Positions 39,067 to 47,741 of a stretch of DNA of 64,000 nucleotides are shown here, piece after piece. Origin of the DNA: Trichomonas vaginalis G3 (lineage: Eukaryota > Parabasalia > Trichomonadida > Trichomonadidae). The notes under the pieces are model-generated. The model was not told the DNA's origin and ran no database searches. It saw nothing but the letters and a program-made list of their open reading frames with translations. The translations under genes and the position numbers were made by a program. The stretch is taken from positions 21,234,082-21,298,081 of the forward strand of contig NC_067207.1 of assembly GCF_026262505.1 (NCBI RefSeq), written 5' to 3'. Each line of letters begins with the position of its first letter. Position 1 is the stretch's first letter.

Positions 39067-39650
39067 TTAAAATGGTATGCCATATAGCTTCTTGAATTTG
39101 TTAAGAAATAGTCTAACGCATTTTCCATCTGTATCTCTAGCGTTTACATGAGCACAGCCATCCTTAGTAAAATATACTTGTAATTTTCTATAGTTTACGC
39201 CGGTATAAAAGTAGAAAGAGTCTTGTTCTTCGCTATAGTAGTAAAACTCAAACGTATGCTTACCATAGTCTGTAATTTCAATTGCTTCATCTTCTAGTTC
39301 GTCGACAAATTCGAATACAATATCTCGAAATTTGCTTTTGTTCTTATTGTTTTCAGAACGAGTGACCCAACGCAAGTTTTCAAGTCTATTGTCGTTTTTA
39401 TATGGTTTATATGGTCTACAAAAGGTAAATTGTTAGGGTTCGGTATAAAATGAGTTGCAATGACAACATGTTTAAAATAGTTTTTTCCACTCATCTTCAT
39501 ATTAGCATATCCGTCATTTCGCTCCCATCCGCTTAAAACTCTTTTTGTCTTTTTGTTTCTGACTTCAAATGACTCACAACAGTGAATTTCATATTTCTCA
39601 TCTAACAAACAAGTTTCCCAACGGTCTGTTCCAACAAACTCAGCGTACAT
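39067..39650 (-). pseudogene. HNH endonuclease, right-arm copy (broken)
   Basis: Inverted copy of 30101-30685, nearly identical, with about one break. It marks the inner limit of the right arm. Confidence 0.85.
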
Positions 39651-39696
39651 TTCAAATAAAATAAAAAAATATTTTTTTTGAAAAATGTTTTTTCCT

Positions 39697-40281
39697 TTAC
39701 TTAACATAACCACCAGCTACCATAAGTCTTTGACGCCAACCCATACCAGCTAATGAAGGTTGACTTGGTTTAGTTTGGAAACTAAACTTTGGTTTTGGTT
39801 TATCTTCAGTTTTTGGTTTCTCTTCTTCTATCGGTTTTTCGTCACTTTTCGGTTCCTCTGACTTTACCTCACTTGCAGGAACAGTTGTGTCGTCAACATC
39901 TTCATAAATATCATATGCCATTTGTTTTTGTTTTCCTTTCAACTTTTTGTGTTTGTTGTAAAGTTTAGAATATTTCGACTCTAAGTCAATGAGATGTTCT
40001 ATAATGAACTGTTCGTCAGTGAAGTAAACTTTTCCATCTGTTGTCTCGAAAGCTCCTTCAGACTTCAATATTTTATTTGTGAGAGTCTGTTTCTTTTTTG
40101 AGATACTAGCCGTTCCATTTTTATGAAAAGTGACTTTGTAGTTAGGGTTTGTATTTCCAGACCTGGCACTTTCTATTATTGAATTTTTCTCTTCATCTGT
40201 AAGTTCTTTGACAGGTTTTGACAATGGTTCTGAACTTTTTGTTTGTGGTGTCAAATCTACCGTTTCAACTTCTTCGGTCAT
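39697..40281 (-). CDS. MTEEV protein, right-arm copy (194 aa)
   Basis: Begins MTEEVETVDLTPQTKSSEPL. The middle (GAFETTDGKVYFTDEQFIIE, LESKYSKLYNKHKKLKGKQK) looks helical and coiled, then comes an acidic/proline linker (EEPKSDEKPIEEEKPKTEDK) and a basic end (GMGWRQRLMVAGGYVK). No domain is recognised. It is the open copy; the left-arm copy is broken. Confidence 0.65.
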   Translation of the reverse strand: MTEEVETVDLTPQTKSSEPLSKPVKELTDEEKNSIIESARSGNTNPNYKVTFHKNGTASISKKKQTLTNKILKSEGAFETTDGKVYFTDEQFIIEHLIDLESKYSKLYNKHKKLKGKQKQMAYDIYEDVDDTTVPASEVKSEEPKSDEKPIEEEKPKTEDKPKPKFSFQTKPSQPSLAGMGWRQRLMVAGGYVK

Positions 40282-40300
40282 TTCATCTCAGTAAAAAATT

Positions 40301-40453
40301 TTAGTTTGGTTTGTTTTCAACTGGTTGTTTAGGTTTTTTAAGTCGGTCTAAAACTTCCTGAGGTATAGGAAGAACTTGACAAACACGTTGTGTAACTGCT
40401 GGAAGCCGACAAATCCATCTTGAACCCATTTGTCTCAATGCTGTATTGTTCAT
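40301..40453 (-). CDS. 50-aa basic protein, right arm
   Basis: Counterpart of 29301-29456 with nearly the same sequence and the same TTTACTGAGATGAA leader. Confidence 0.6.
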   Translation of the reverse strand: MNNTALRQMGSRWICRLPAVTQRVCQVLPIPQEVLDRLKKPKQPVENKPN

Positions 40454-40472
40454 TTCATCTCAGTAAAAAATT

Positions 40473-40873
40473 TTACATTCCCCAAGTTTGAGGCGGTTGA
40501 GGTTGGTTATTGTTTACCCACTGTTGTGCATGGTTATATCCTCTGTTAAAGAATCTTTCACCTTGGTCCATATAGTGTCCTGCTTGGTTATAGTAGTCAT
40601 TTGCTTTGTTATAATAGTTTCCTGCTTGTCTTCCTACATTGTCCATCCATCCTTGAACTTTTCCTCTTGTTTCAGGATTTGGAATAAGATTTGTTGCATC
40701 TCGTGCTACATCCCAACCTTTCTGTACAGTTTGTATAATAGGTTGTGCTTTCTCTTTAGTATACCTAATGTACTCAAAATCTTCCTTCCAACTCCAAATA
40801 CACCTCTGGCTATTGTTCCCACTGCGGGCAAAAATCTGGATGCAACTCCTGCTAATGCGCCAAATAAACCCAT
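40473..40873 (-). pseudogene. MGLFG protein, right-arm copy (broken)
   Basis: Inverted copy of 28880-29281, nearly identical, with about one break. Confidence 0.75.
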
Positions 40874-40889
40874 TCTTATGGGTTAAAAA
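40874..40889. promoter_or_regulatory. 16-bp divergent promoter, right arm
   Basis: TCTTATGGGTTAAAAA separates the MGLFG and integrase starts. It is the counterpart of 28863-28879, but its sequence has drifted more than the genes on either side. Confidence 0.5.
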
Positions 40890-41849
40890 ATGACGAATCC
40901 AAACAAGGACCCCTATGTTTCTAAGGCAACAAAGAAAGCACTCATGGTAAAAATCTTTAGTTCAACACCAAATGCTTGGTTTATGGATATCTTGGAAAAC
41001 ATTCCGAGAGTTAGAACAGATGGACCTCCATACTGGCTAATATTTGTCGGTCAAAACACAAGATACTGTGAAGCCATACCATTACAGTCCAAAAATATTT
41101 TAGATGTGAAAACTGCTTTGACAATATTCGTTGACAAATACCATCCAACAAAACTGACATCTGACTGTGAAAGTTCTTTCAAATCAGACGATATTAAAAA
41201 CTATCTGCGTTCAAAAAATGTAAACCAATATTTCATTGTCGACCAAAACCATTCTGCTCTTGGTGTCATTGACGGTTGTATAAAAATGTTAAGAGACTTA
41301 AACCAACCACAAGGTGGTGAAGCAAATGAAATGTCATATGACGACAAGTATAGACACTTCTCCATGGCAAAGATGAGACAAGTTTTAAATATTTACAATA
41401 GCCGTAAACAAAAAGGTTTGGGAAACCACTCCCCCGAAGAAATGAAAAACAACCCTGACTTAGAGAAAGACTATATATTTAATAATTTAGTCAAAAGAGA
41501 CAAACAAGAAAGAATGCCGGGCTTCAAACTTCAGAAAGGTGACAAAGTAAAAATAGAAATACCTAAACGCGACCCATATGAAAATACTATTGACTATGAC
41601 AACAATGGGAACCCGACAGGTACTCACATTCGTGTTCGTAAAAATAGAAGAAAGTATACAAGAGAATATTATGAAGTTTTAGGCAAACATGGCAAAATGT
41701 ACAGACTGCAAGCAGAAGATAAAACTACTATTGTCAGACCTCGTTTCAAACTTGTCAAAGTTCAAGGTGGTATACTTTCAAAGACAGTTCCTAACAAATA
41801 TAAGACAACTCCTGACGAATATGCTAAAGAAGTGGAACATGACGACTAA
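40890..41849 (+). CDS. Maverick integrase, right arm
   Basis: 319 residues, the same family and length as 27903-28862, and open. It differs at a small number of residues, for example VRTDG against YREDG and LDVKTAL against LDILAAL. Two open integrase genes in one element is unusual and follows from the duplicated arms. Confidence 0.87.
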   Translation: MTNPNKDPYVSKATKKALMVKIFSSTPNAWFMDILENIPRVRTDGPPYWLIFVGQNTRYCEAIPLQSKNILDVKTALTIFVDKYHPTKLTSDCESSFKSDDIKNYLRSKNVNQYFIVDQNHSALGVIDGCIKMLRDLNQPQGGEANEMSYDDKYRHFSMAKMRQVLNIYNSRKQKGLGNHSPEEMKNNPDLEKDYIFNNLVKRDKQERMPGFKLQKGDKVKIEIPKRDPYENTIDYDNNGNPTGTHIRVRKNRRKYTREYYEVLGKHGKMYRLQAEDKTTIVRPRFKLVKVQGGILSKTVPNKYKTTPDEYAKEVEHDD

Positions 41850-43175
41850 GCATTTCTATACCATGCGTAAACTGTCATGTAAGGTGGCATGTAGTCTTTA
41901 CTTTGTCCCGTTGTTTGCGTATACCCTGAAACGCGATGTGTATGGTTTCCTCCTCCCTCAGTGTTACTCCAGTAACAATTTATAGCAAACTGAACGTTGT
42001 CTTTAACATCATATCCTTTACCTTTTGTCATTGCTGACCAATTCCAATATCTATGACTATGCCAACCTGCTTGAGATGTACTTAAATCTATGTAGTGACT
42101 GTGTGCAGGTAAATTTTCACCTGAAATCGTTTTACTTCCACCTGTTTCCTTTGAAGAGTTTGCACAATACAAAAACCTGTCGACTATTTGAGTCCACGTA
42201 CCAAAACCCAGAACTGTTTCTGGTCTGGTAGAGTTCATTGACGTATAAATAGAGCCTATAGGATATAATGTTTGAAGTATTTCTGTCTTTAATGTTTGAA
42301 GCTCTGTTTTGTCTGCTTTCTTGTCATATAAATCTTGAGCAGTGAATTTAACGTTATTTTCATCCTTCATGACATAAACATCTTTACATCTAATGTTTCT
42401 CATCGTCGTTATGTCGTCATCCGATGTTAAACCTTGTGGAAAGTTAGGAGGTTTCCAATATATACATCCCCACCAGTTTCTTCAACCGTTCCTTCAATAT
42501 TTTCTATAGCAACAGTTGTGAAGAAGTCATGTGTATGTCCAACGTCACTTTTCCTGTTTAAGGTTTCTTGTAAGTTTGTAATATTTGCAATGGTATGTGT
42601 ATGTCCAACGGCACTTTTACTGTTTAAGGTTTCTTGTAAGTTTGTAATATTTGCAATGGTATGTGTATGTCCAACGGCACTTTTACTGTTTAAGGTTTCT
42701 TGTAAGTTTGTAATATTTGCAATGGTATGTGTATGAGTCTTTTTAGAATATTCGTTTTCAGCTCTTGTCACTTCACTTGACATTTTTTGTCAACATATGT
42801 TTTGTCTGCTAGTTCAGGATGAGTATGTTCTTTTGTTGCATAAGCTTTGTTAGCTCTTTCTTCTTCTTTTGCTATTGCATCGTCTACATATTCTTTGTCA
42901 GCTTTGTTGCCAACATCTGCTTTCAAAAGAAGTTCATTTATAGGTTTCTCGTTTAAAGTTCCTTTTGTTGGATTTATACAGACAGTATGGTTCTTATTGT
43001 CTTGAAATAGAAACTCATCTGTCATTGGGTTTAATGTCAGTTTTAAGTTTCCTTCTTTCAATGACTCAGATATCTTAGAATAGTTTGAAAAGTTTGTTGT
43101 GTTCTTATTTAGAGCTTGCATAATGAGTTGTCGGTTGTGTTGTATTTCTCTCATAGACGCTGTTTCATTTGACAT
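41846..43175 (-). pseudogene. Phage-type tail fibre, allele 2 (right arm, broken)
   Basis: It has the same N-terminal shaft and metal-type HxH tip (LPAHSHYIDL, GNHTHRVSG, PPYMTVYAWYR) as allele 1. There are fewer 22-residue repeats (about three, 42520-42740), and a different, shorter domain before the tip (NVKFTAQDLYDKKADKTELQ, then PIGSIYTSMNSTRPETVLGF). The copy has a few breaks. Element C carries the same allele. Confidence 0.8.
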
Positions 43176-43193
43176 TTTTATTCTAGATAAAAT
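43176..43193. promoter_or_regulatory. 18-bp bidirectional promoter, right arm
   Basis: Identical to 25956-25973 although the coding regions beyond it have diverged into different alleles. Confidence 0.65.
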
Positions 43194-44042
43194 ATGCTTC
43201 CAATAGAAAAAGAAAATTCAAGAGTTGCTACAACTAAACCATTAGATGAACTTTTTACTAATGTCGGTCAAAAGTTTGAGACAGAGACCGTAAAGCATGA
43301 AGGCTATCGTTTTGACTACCCATTAAGATGGCTAAGAGACCCATCTGTCACAAAAGCTATTGGCTTTCGTAGAATGAAGTTCATTTCAGAAGCCATACAT
43401 GGTTTCCCATTTACGGTCGGTTTTGAAGTTCGATACTATAACAAAGAAAAACGTATGTATGAGAAATTTGAACAGGGAAAACTTTTACAAGTTAGTTTGC
43501 TTGTAAACTTAGAAACAACTCTTCAAGCTTTTCAAGAAAAAATAAACGATATCTATATCGAATATGCAAACCAGTATAACATTGACGAAGGAGAGTACCA
43601 TCTCGATATTATTTATGACAGGAAAAATGCAACTGTTAAAATCAATAGAATAGAAGACCTTGGAGAAAACGTTTATATTTCTACAAAATATAACAACTTG
43701 GCATGGTATAGATTTATGAGGATGTTAAATCAGCCTGCAGCATATCCAGTACACCCAGACTTTTATGAAGTCGAAAACCCTAATGGAACATATGAAAATG
43801 TTTTCGACCCAGATGCTATTATCGTTCATGCTTCATTTTCTGGCGCCCAAAACTCTTTTTTATGCTTGGCAAATGACTTTTACGAAAAACCTACAAAGCT
43901 ATATGAACCACCAAGTGGAAGTATTTCAGACTTTCAAGTATGGTTTACAACAGATGGAAGAAAGAGAATAATTCCATTATACCATGCGTTTTACTTAGAA
44001 CTTAGTTTCATATACAACTACTATCGAACGGTAAAAATATAA
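43194..44042 (+). CDS. 282-aa virion-type protein, allele 2 (right arm)
   Basis: The N-terminal 65 and C-terminal 75 or so residues match the left-arm copy almost exactly. The centre (from about ISEAIHGFPFTVGFEVRYYN to EVENPNGTYENVFDP) is a different sequence of similar length, with preserved spots such as LRMLNQ/MRMLNQ. It is open. The pattern is that of an allele-swapped surface domain between fixed ends. Confidence 0.75.
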   Translation: MLPIEKENSRVATTKPLDELFTNVGQKFETETVKHEGYRFDYPLRWLRDPSVTKAIGFRRMKFISEAIHGFPFTVGFEVRYYNKEKRMYEKFEQGKLLQVSLLVNLETTLQAFQEKINDIYIEYANQYNIDEGEYHLDIIYDRKNATVKINRIEDLGENVYISTKYNNLAWYRFMRMLNQPAAYPVHPDFYEVENPNGTYENVFDPDAIIVHASFSGAQNSFLCLANDFYEKPTKLYEPPSGSISDFQVWFTTDGRKRIIPLYHAFYLELSFIYNYYRTVKI

Positions 44043-44046
44043 TTTT

Positions 44047-44289
44047 TTAATACGGTTGAGGTGTTGGATTTGGTTGCCAACTAGACTGTGGTGCAGGTTC
44101 AGGCTGTTGTATAACAGGAGCTTGTTCTTCTGGTTCAGGGTCTTTAGGTATAATACCAACGAACTGACCTACTCTTTTACCAATATTTTTGACTCCGTTC
44201 CAAATTCCTCTTCCGACAGATTTTATTCCATTCCATATACCTCTTCCAACATTTCGAAAGAAGTTTCCTATTCTTCCAAAGAAACCCAT
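44047..44289 (-). CDS. MGFFG amphipathic protein (80 aa), right arm
   Basis: Begins MGFFGRIGNFFRNVGRGIWN with a second GRGIWNGV unit: two turns of an aromatic/basic amphipathic helix, then GKRVGQFVG and a proline/glutamine tail (PEPEEQAPVIQQPEPAPQSS). Like the MGLFG protein it has a possible N-myristoyl glycine. It is in the style of small membrane-active or DNA-condensing virion proteins; the exact role is unknown. The frame is open. Confidence 0.65.
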   Translation of the reverse strand: MGFFGRIGNFFRNVGRGIWNGIKSVGRGIWNGVKNIGKRVGQFVGIIPKDPEPEEQAPVIQQPEPAPQSSWQPNPTPQPY

Positions 44290-44307
44290 TTTACTATATG
44301 TAAAAAT

Positions 44308-44670
44308 CTAATGTCCGCCTAGTCTCTTACGTTTCCTGTTGAGTTCCATAGCATTTTTTAACTGGAGCTCATACATTCTGTTTCTCCTCTGGTAGAAAAC
44401 ATATTCTGGGTCAACTCCTGTGTTCGCGTCATCTGCATAGAGTTGTTTATATCCCACTTCAGGGTTTGTATAAAACTCTTTCCATCTCATATTTGCATAC
44501 CATGGTGGCAAACCTAACGCAGCGTCATTTGACATGGCAGTTTGCATTTGTACATCTGTTGGCACTTGACCATAGTTTGCCATTGCAGTTTGTATTCTAA
44601 CTTCATTTGGAATATTCTCTGGGTTTGGTTGTCCAGGTTGCTGTGCATTCGCTAAGTTCTGTGCGTCCAT
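44308..44670 (-). CDS. MDAQN protein (120 aa), right arm
   Basis: Begins MDAQNLANAQQPGQPNPENI, with a twofold internal repeat (VRIQTAMANYGQVPTDV and VQMQTAMSNDA), a WYANMRWKEFYTNPEVGYKQ middle and a basic helical end (NAMELNRKRKRLGGH). Unknown family. The conserved start follows TTTTTATCTAATATTAA. The frame is open; the left-arm and C copies are broken. Confidence 0.65.
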   Translation of the reverse strand: MDAQNLANAQQPGQPNPENIPNEVRIQTAMANYGQVPTDVQMQTAMSNDAALGLPPWYANMRWKEFYTNPEVGYKQLYADDANTGVDPEYVFYQRRNRMYELQLKNAMELNRKRKRLGGH

Positions 44671-44693
44671 TTAATATTAGATAAAAATATCTC

Positions 44694-44825
44694 TTACGAG
44701 TACATATGCTGAACATTTGCAGGCATTGGTTCATCTTCATATTCTCTGTACTTTTCTGCCACGTCAAATAAATAAATGACACAATGGAAAAAACCTAAAA
44801 CAAGTAGTCCTATTTCAAACCACAT
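44694..44825 (-). CDS. Small single-pass membrane protein, right arm (43 aa)
   Basis: Counterpart of 24324-24473 with the same MWFEIGLLVLGFFHC hydrophobic start; the C-terminal tail is different and shorter. It overlaps the 3' end of the methyltransferase. Confidence 0.6.
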   Translation of the reverse strand: MWFEIGLLVLGFFHCVIYLFDVAEKYREYEDEPMPANVQHMYS

Positions 44826-45628
44826 TTACTTACTAGTAAAATTTCTTTGTTATGACACTTTCTCCGGTTTATAGGACCTCTCTCATATTCTATCTTGTCA
44901 TATCTAAACTCATAGGCATGTATGTCCTCTAACCATCTCATAACGGTTTCCAAACCACTTTTATCGGATGTAAAGTAAAAGCATGGACAGTTATGTAAAA
45001 CGTCTAAAGTTTCTAAAGAGTCTCTCAAAGTCCAGTCTACTTGGTATTGAAAATCGCATGTGTTATAGAACGGCGGGTCCACTATAAAGAAAACATTTTC
45101 CTTGTCTTTATATTTTTCATACAACTCTGTCCAATGACATCTCACAAACTCTATACCCTCAATATATTTTTCTATGTCCTCTTTGAAAACATTTGTATAG
45201 TTGAGATATAAAACTTTTGACATAAGTGTTTCAATGTCATGAACTCTTATAGCACCACTATATAATAGTCTAGCAGATATACTATCCCAGTCTATATATT
45301 CTGCTTTTTTCAAAACCTCTCTCACAATATTTTTCTTATCTAATGGTATACGTTCCATCTTACCTATAGGTATCTTTTCTTTTAACTCTTTCAATATTTT
45401 GTTAGTGTCTGGAATATGTTTGAGACGGTTCATATAGTTGTCGAAGTCATTGCATATAATCTTTGAGTCAGGAAATACAGTATGGCACAAATGGGATATA
45501 TAGAAACTTCCACCGAACAAATCTACAAATGTTAGACCATTCGGTAGTTTCTTAAGTTCTCTCAATATAATATCTTTACATTTACTCTTATTTCCAAAGA
45601 ACGGTAACGGTGGTTTTGTAAAATTCAT
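44810..45628 (-). CDS. D12-class adenine-N6 DNA methyltransferase (right arm)
   Basis: 272 residues with the same motifs as the left-arm enzyme: PFFGNKSK, FVDLFGGSFY and FIVDPPFYN. It is nearly identical apart from a short stretch in the middle. The frame is open, so the element holds two methyltransferase genes. Confidence 0.88.
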   Translation of the reverse strand: MNFTKPPLPFFGNKSKCKDIILRELKKLPNGLTFVDLFGGSFYISHLCHTVFPDSKIICNDFDNYMNRLKHIPDTNKILKELKEKIPIGKMERIPLDKKNIVREVLKKAEYIDWDSISARLLYSGAIRVHDIETLMSKVLYLNYTNVFKEDIEKYIEGIEFVRCHWTELYEKYKDKENVFFIVDPPFYNTCDFQYQVDWTLRDSLETLDVLHNCPCFYFTSDKSGLETVMRWLEDIHAYEFRYDKIEYERGPINRRKCHNKEILLVSKCGLK

Positions 45629-45849
45629 TTATATATAATAATAAAAATGTTTTTCCCTGAAAAGTGACAGAAAAGTGACAAAACATGTACGAAGAAGTCT
45701 TGAAAATTCAAGAGGGTAGAAAAGAGGTTAGAAAAGAGGTTATATCTAACCTTCTACCCTAAACATTATTTTTGTCTGATTTTACGAAGAAGTCTTGACA
45801 AAACATGAAAACATATATAATTTGTGAAAAGCTCCTGGAAGACCCGTAT
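45629..45849. repeat. Subterminal repeats, right end of element A
   Basis: The short counterpart of 22762-23460: one variant hairpin unit (GAGGTTATATCTAACC, about 45725-45755) and two AAGAAGTCTTGA repeats. It lacks the tandem expansion seen at the left end. Confidence 0.75.
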
Positions 45850-45916
45850 ATAAGAACTTCATTTATACTAAACATCTTCGGGGCTAGAGGGCACGAAGTG
45901 CCTGGAAGCCCCACTA

Positions 45917-45947
<31 letters not shown>
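45850..45947 (-). repeat. Right terminal inverted repeat of element A
   Basis: Reverse complement of the left repeat, ending CCCCACTACC and 29 T. It is followed by AAATA, the proposed target duplication. Confidence 0.93.
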
Positions 45948-45951
<4 letters not shown>

Positions 45952-46002
45952 ATTTGATTTGAATACCTTCAAAGAGATATATACAATTGCCATTTATGTT
46001 TA

Positions 46003-46006
<4 letters not shown>
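45948..46006. other. 59-bp spacer between elements A and B
   Basis: The only non-element sequence between two Mavericks with the same terminal repeat. It looks like ordinary AT-rich host DNA. Confidence 0.75.
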
Positions 46007-46044
<38 letters not shown>

Positions 46045-46112
46045 TAGTGGGGCTTCCAGGCACTTCGTGCCCTCTAGCCCCGAAGATGTTTAGTATAAAA
46101 TGAGGTTTTTAT
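46007..46112 (+). repeat. Left terminal repeat of element B
   Basis: A-run, then the same folding repeat as element A, reaching GTTTAGTATAAAATGAGG. It is one or two bases different from the A copies. Confidence 0.92.
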
Positions 46113-46126
46113 TCTGAAATGTTTGT

Positions 46127-47308
46127 TTAAAGTTTTTTACGGATGGAAATGAACTGGATATCGTCTGAGTCTTCGCTTGTTTCCTCCTCTTCTTCTTCTT
46201 CGTCCGAATTGTCTTCATCTTCACAATAACCAGATAAGAAGATGGTTATTTTGGTTTGTTCTGGTTTTTTGAGAAGCATTTTGGCTGTGCCAGTAAAAAC
46301 GAACTCAAGATTTTGATAGAATTGTCTGCTTGAGTGAGTGAAATTGCATACTGTAACTGGCATTGCAACTCGGTTTGCTTGAACAGATATTATTGAAACT
46401 TCTTCTCCATCTGGTATCCGTTCAGGAATATCTAAAGCGGCTGTTGTGATAATATGCATATTGTTTTCGTAATGCAATTTTGGATATATTTCGAATGGAT
46501 GTGCAGCTACACCAGCTGGAGCAACAATGGAAAGATTCCAGGAGAAAGAACCGTGTTTGTTTTCATCTTCTTTCCAATTGTAAGTTAAAGGATAAGGGCG
46601 AAAGTCTTTGAGTGTTTCATATAGCTGTTCTCTTAAGTTTGGTTCACAGCAAAGAATGAATTCGTCAATTGCTTGAAGAGATATCATAGTTGAAACATAA
46701 GGCAAATTCGACAAGAAAAAGTCAACCATTACTGTCGGGTTTTGAACTTTGTTTTCTAATGTTTCGACTGGTTTTATTATACTTTTGAAATATCTATCAT
46801 AGTCATTGTTGTCTGTTAAGGACAAATTGTTTGGATAATCTGCAATGAGTCTTCTATATCTTGCTTCTGTTGTTGAGAATGAGAAGACACCTTCTGGTTC
46901 TGTAGGAGTGTAAGTTTTTAGTTGAACTTGAGCTTCAATTTGTGTCTGATTGGAGTCTGATTGGACTGAAACAACTTGAGCTTCTGTAGTTTGTTCGACT
47001 TCGGCAGTTTCTTTTGGTTGAATTTGAGCTTCAATTTGTGTCTGATTGGAGTCTGATTGGACTGAAACAACTTGAGCTTCTGTAGTTTGTTCGACTTCGG
47101 CAGTTTCTTTTGGTTGAATTTGAGCTTCAATTTGTGTCTGATTGGAGTCTGATTGGACTGAAACCTGTGTAACCTCTTTGGACATACTAGTAAAGTATGA
47201 AGATATAAGTGTTTGACCTTTAAAGAGCTTTTGTAAAGAATTGTCAGTCATGCTACTACTGTGGTCTTCCATTAGACAAAAATGAACTGTTTTTTTCGGA
47301 CTACTCAT
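46127..47308 (-). CDS. 393-aa protein with 33-residue tandem repeats
   Basis: Begins MSSPKKTVHFCLMEDHSSSM. Residues of about 50-130 are nearly three copies of a 33-residue unit (VVSVQSDSNQTQIEAQIQPK, then ETAEVEQTTEAQ), identical at the DNA level over 99 bp. A globular domain of about 230 residues follows, and the end is very acidic (EDEDNSDEEEEEEETSEDSD). No family is recognised; acidic tails and low-complexity necks suggest a chaperone-like or chromatin-binding role, but this is a guess. The frame is open. Confidence 0.65.
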   Translation of the reverse strand: MSSPKKTVHFCLMEDHSSSMTDNSLQKLFKGQTLISSYFTSMSKEVTQVSVQSDSNQTQIEAQIQPKETAEVEQTTEAQVVSVQSDSNQTQIEAQIQPKETAEVEQTTEAQVVSVQSDSNQTQIEAQVQLKTYTPTEPEGVFSFSTTEARYRRLIADYPNNLSLTDNNDYDRYFKSIIKPVETLENKVQNPTVMVDFFLSNLPYVSTMISLQAIDEFILCCEPNLREQLYETLKDFRPYPLTYNWKEDENKHGSFSWNLSIVAPAGVAAHPFEIYPKLHYENNMHIITTAALDIPERIPDGEEVSIISVQANRVAMPVTVCNFTHSSRQFYQNLEFVFTGTAKMLLKKPEQTKITIFLSGYCEDEDNSDEEEEEEETSEDSDDIQFISIRKKL

Positions 47309-47324
47309 AGAAAAGTTTAAAATA

Positions 47325-47501
47325 AACCGTTTTCGTCAACGGTAACCCCCTCTATTTTTTTATTTTATTGAAAAGTTCCGTTGGCAAACCGTTCCATCTC
47401 AAATATTGAATGAACTATAAACGTTTTTTGTTTTCTATATATACTTTTTTGTCCAACGGTAAAACTTTTTACACAACGGTTTTTGAGAGTCGTCGCCGTT
47501 G
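47325..47501. promoter_or_regulatory. Cluster of seven MYB-type CAACGG/AACCGTT sites
   Basis: In the divergent region between the 393-aa gene and the coiled-coil gene, AACCGTT or CAACGGT (either strand) occurs at about 47325, 47338, 47378, 47387, 47454, 47474 and 47496. CAACGG fits the classic MYB recognition element YAAC(G/T)G. MYB proteins are a major transcription factor family in trichomonads. The clustering is seen directly; the factor is inferred. Confidence 0.5.
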
Positions 47502-47741
47502 ACTTTTTTGTAGAGCACTCAAAATAGTAGCTTTGTCCGGACAAGTAAGGGTCTATCGTCGCTACAGGAAAAGTTACAGGCGTTCCAAGGAAGTATACTT
47601 TGAGAAGCCTTTTCCCCTTATAGAATGAGATAGGACGGTTATTTTACAAAACTGACAACACTTTGACCGAGTAGTTTTTTGTGCTGAACAAAAAGTGTCA
47701 TATAAACATCTGTCAAAAACCGCTTTTTAACTTCACTTAAA
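47502..47741. other. Rest of the divergent intergenic region
   Basis: Contains CCGGACAAGTAAGGGTC, also found at the left end of element A (about 22827), and CATATAAACATCTGTCA, likewise shared with the A subterminal region. It may be a remnant of a common leader. Confidence 0.5.

Larger units (their letters stand above)
22670..45947. mobile_element. Element A: 23.3-kb Maverick/Polinton with gene-scale inverted arms
   Basis: Bounded by inverted terminal repeats, each a homopolymer run (27 A on the left, 29 T on the right) followed by about 66 bp beginning GGTAGTGGGGCTTCCAGGCA. AAATA flanks both ends. Left arm (about 23.48-30.69 kb) and right arm (about 45.66-39.06 kb) are inverted copies: methyltransferase, small membrane protein, two small structural-type proteins, the 282-aa protein, tail fibre, integrase, MGLFG protein, two further small proteins, HNH. 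The centre has KilA-N proteins, packaging ATPase and repeat arrays. I find neither polymerase B nor major capsid. Several genes are open in one arm and broken in the other, with perhaps six to eight breaks in all. The near identity of the arms suggests a young element, or ongoing exchange between arms. Confidence 0.88.
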
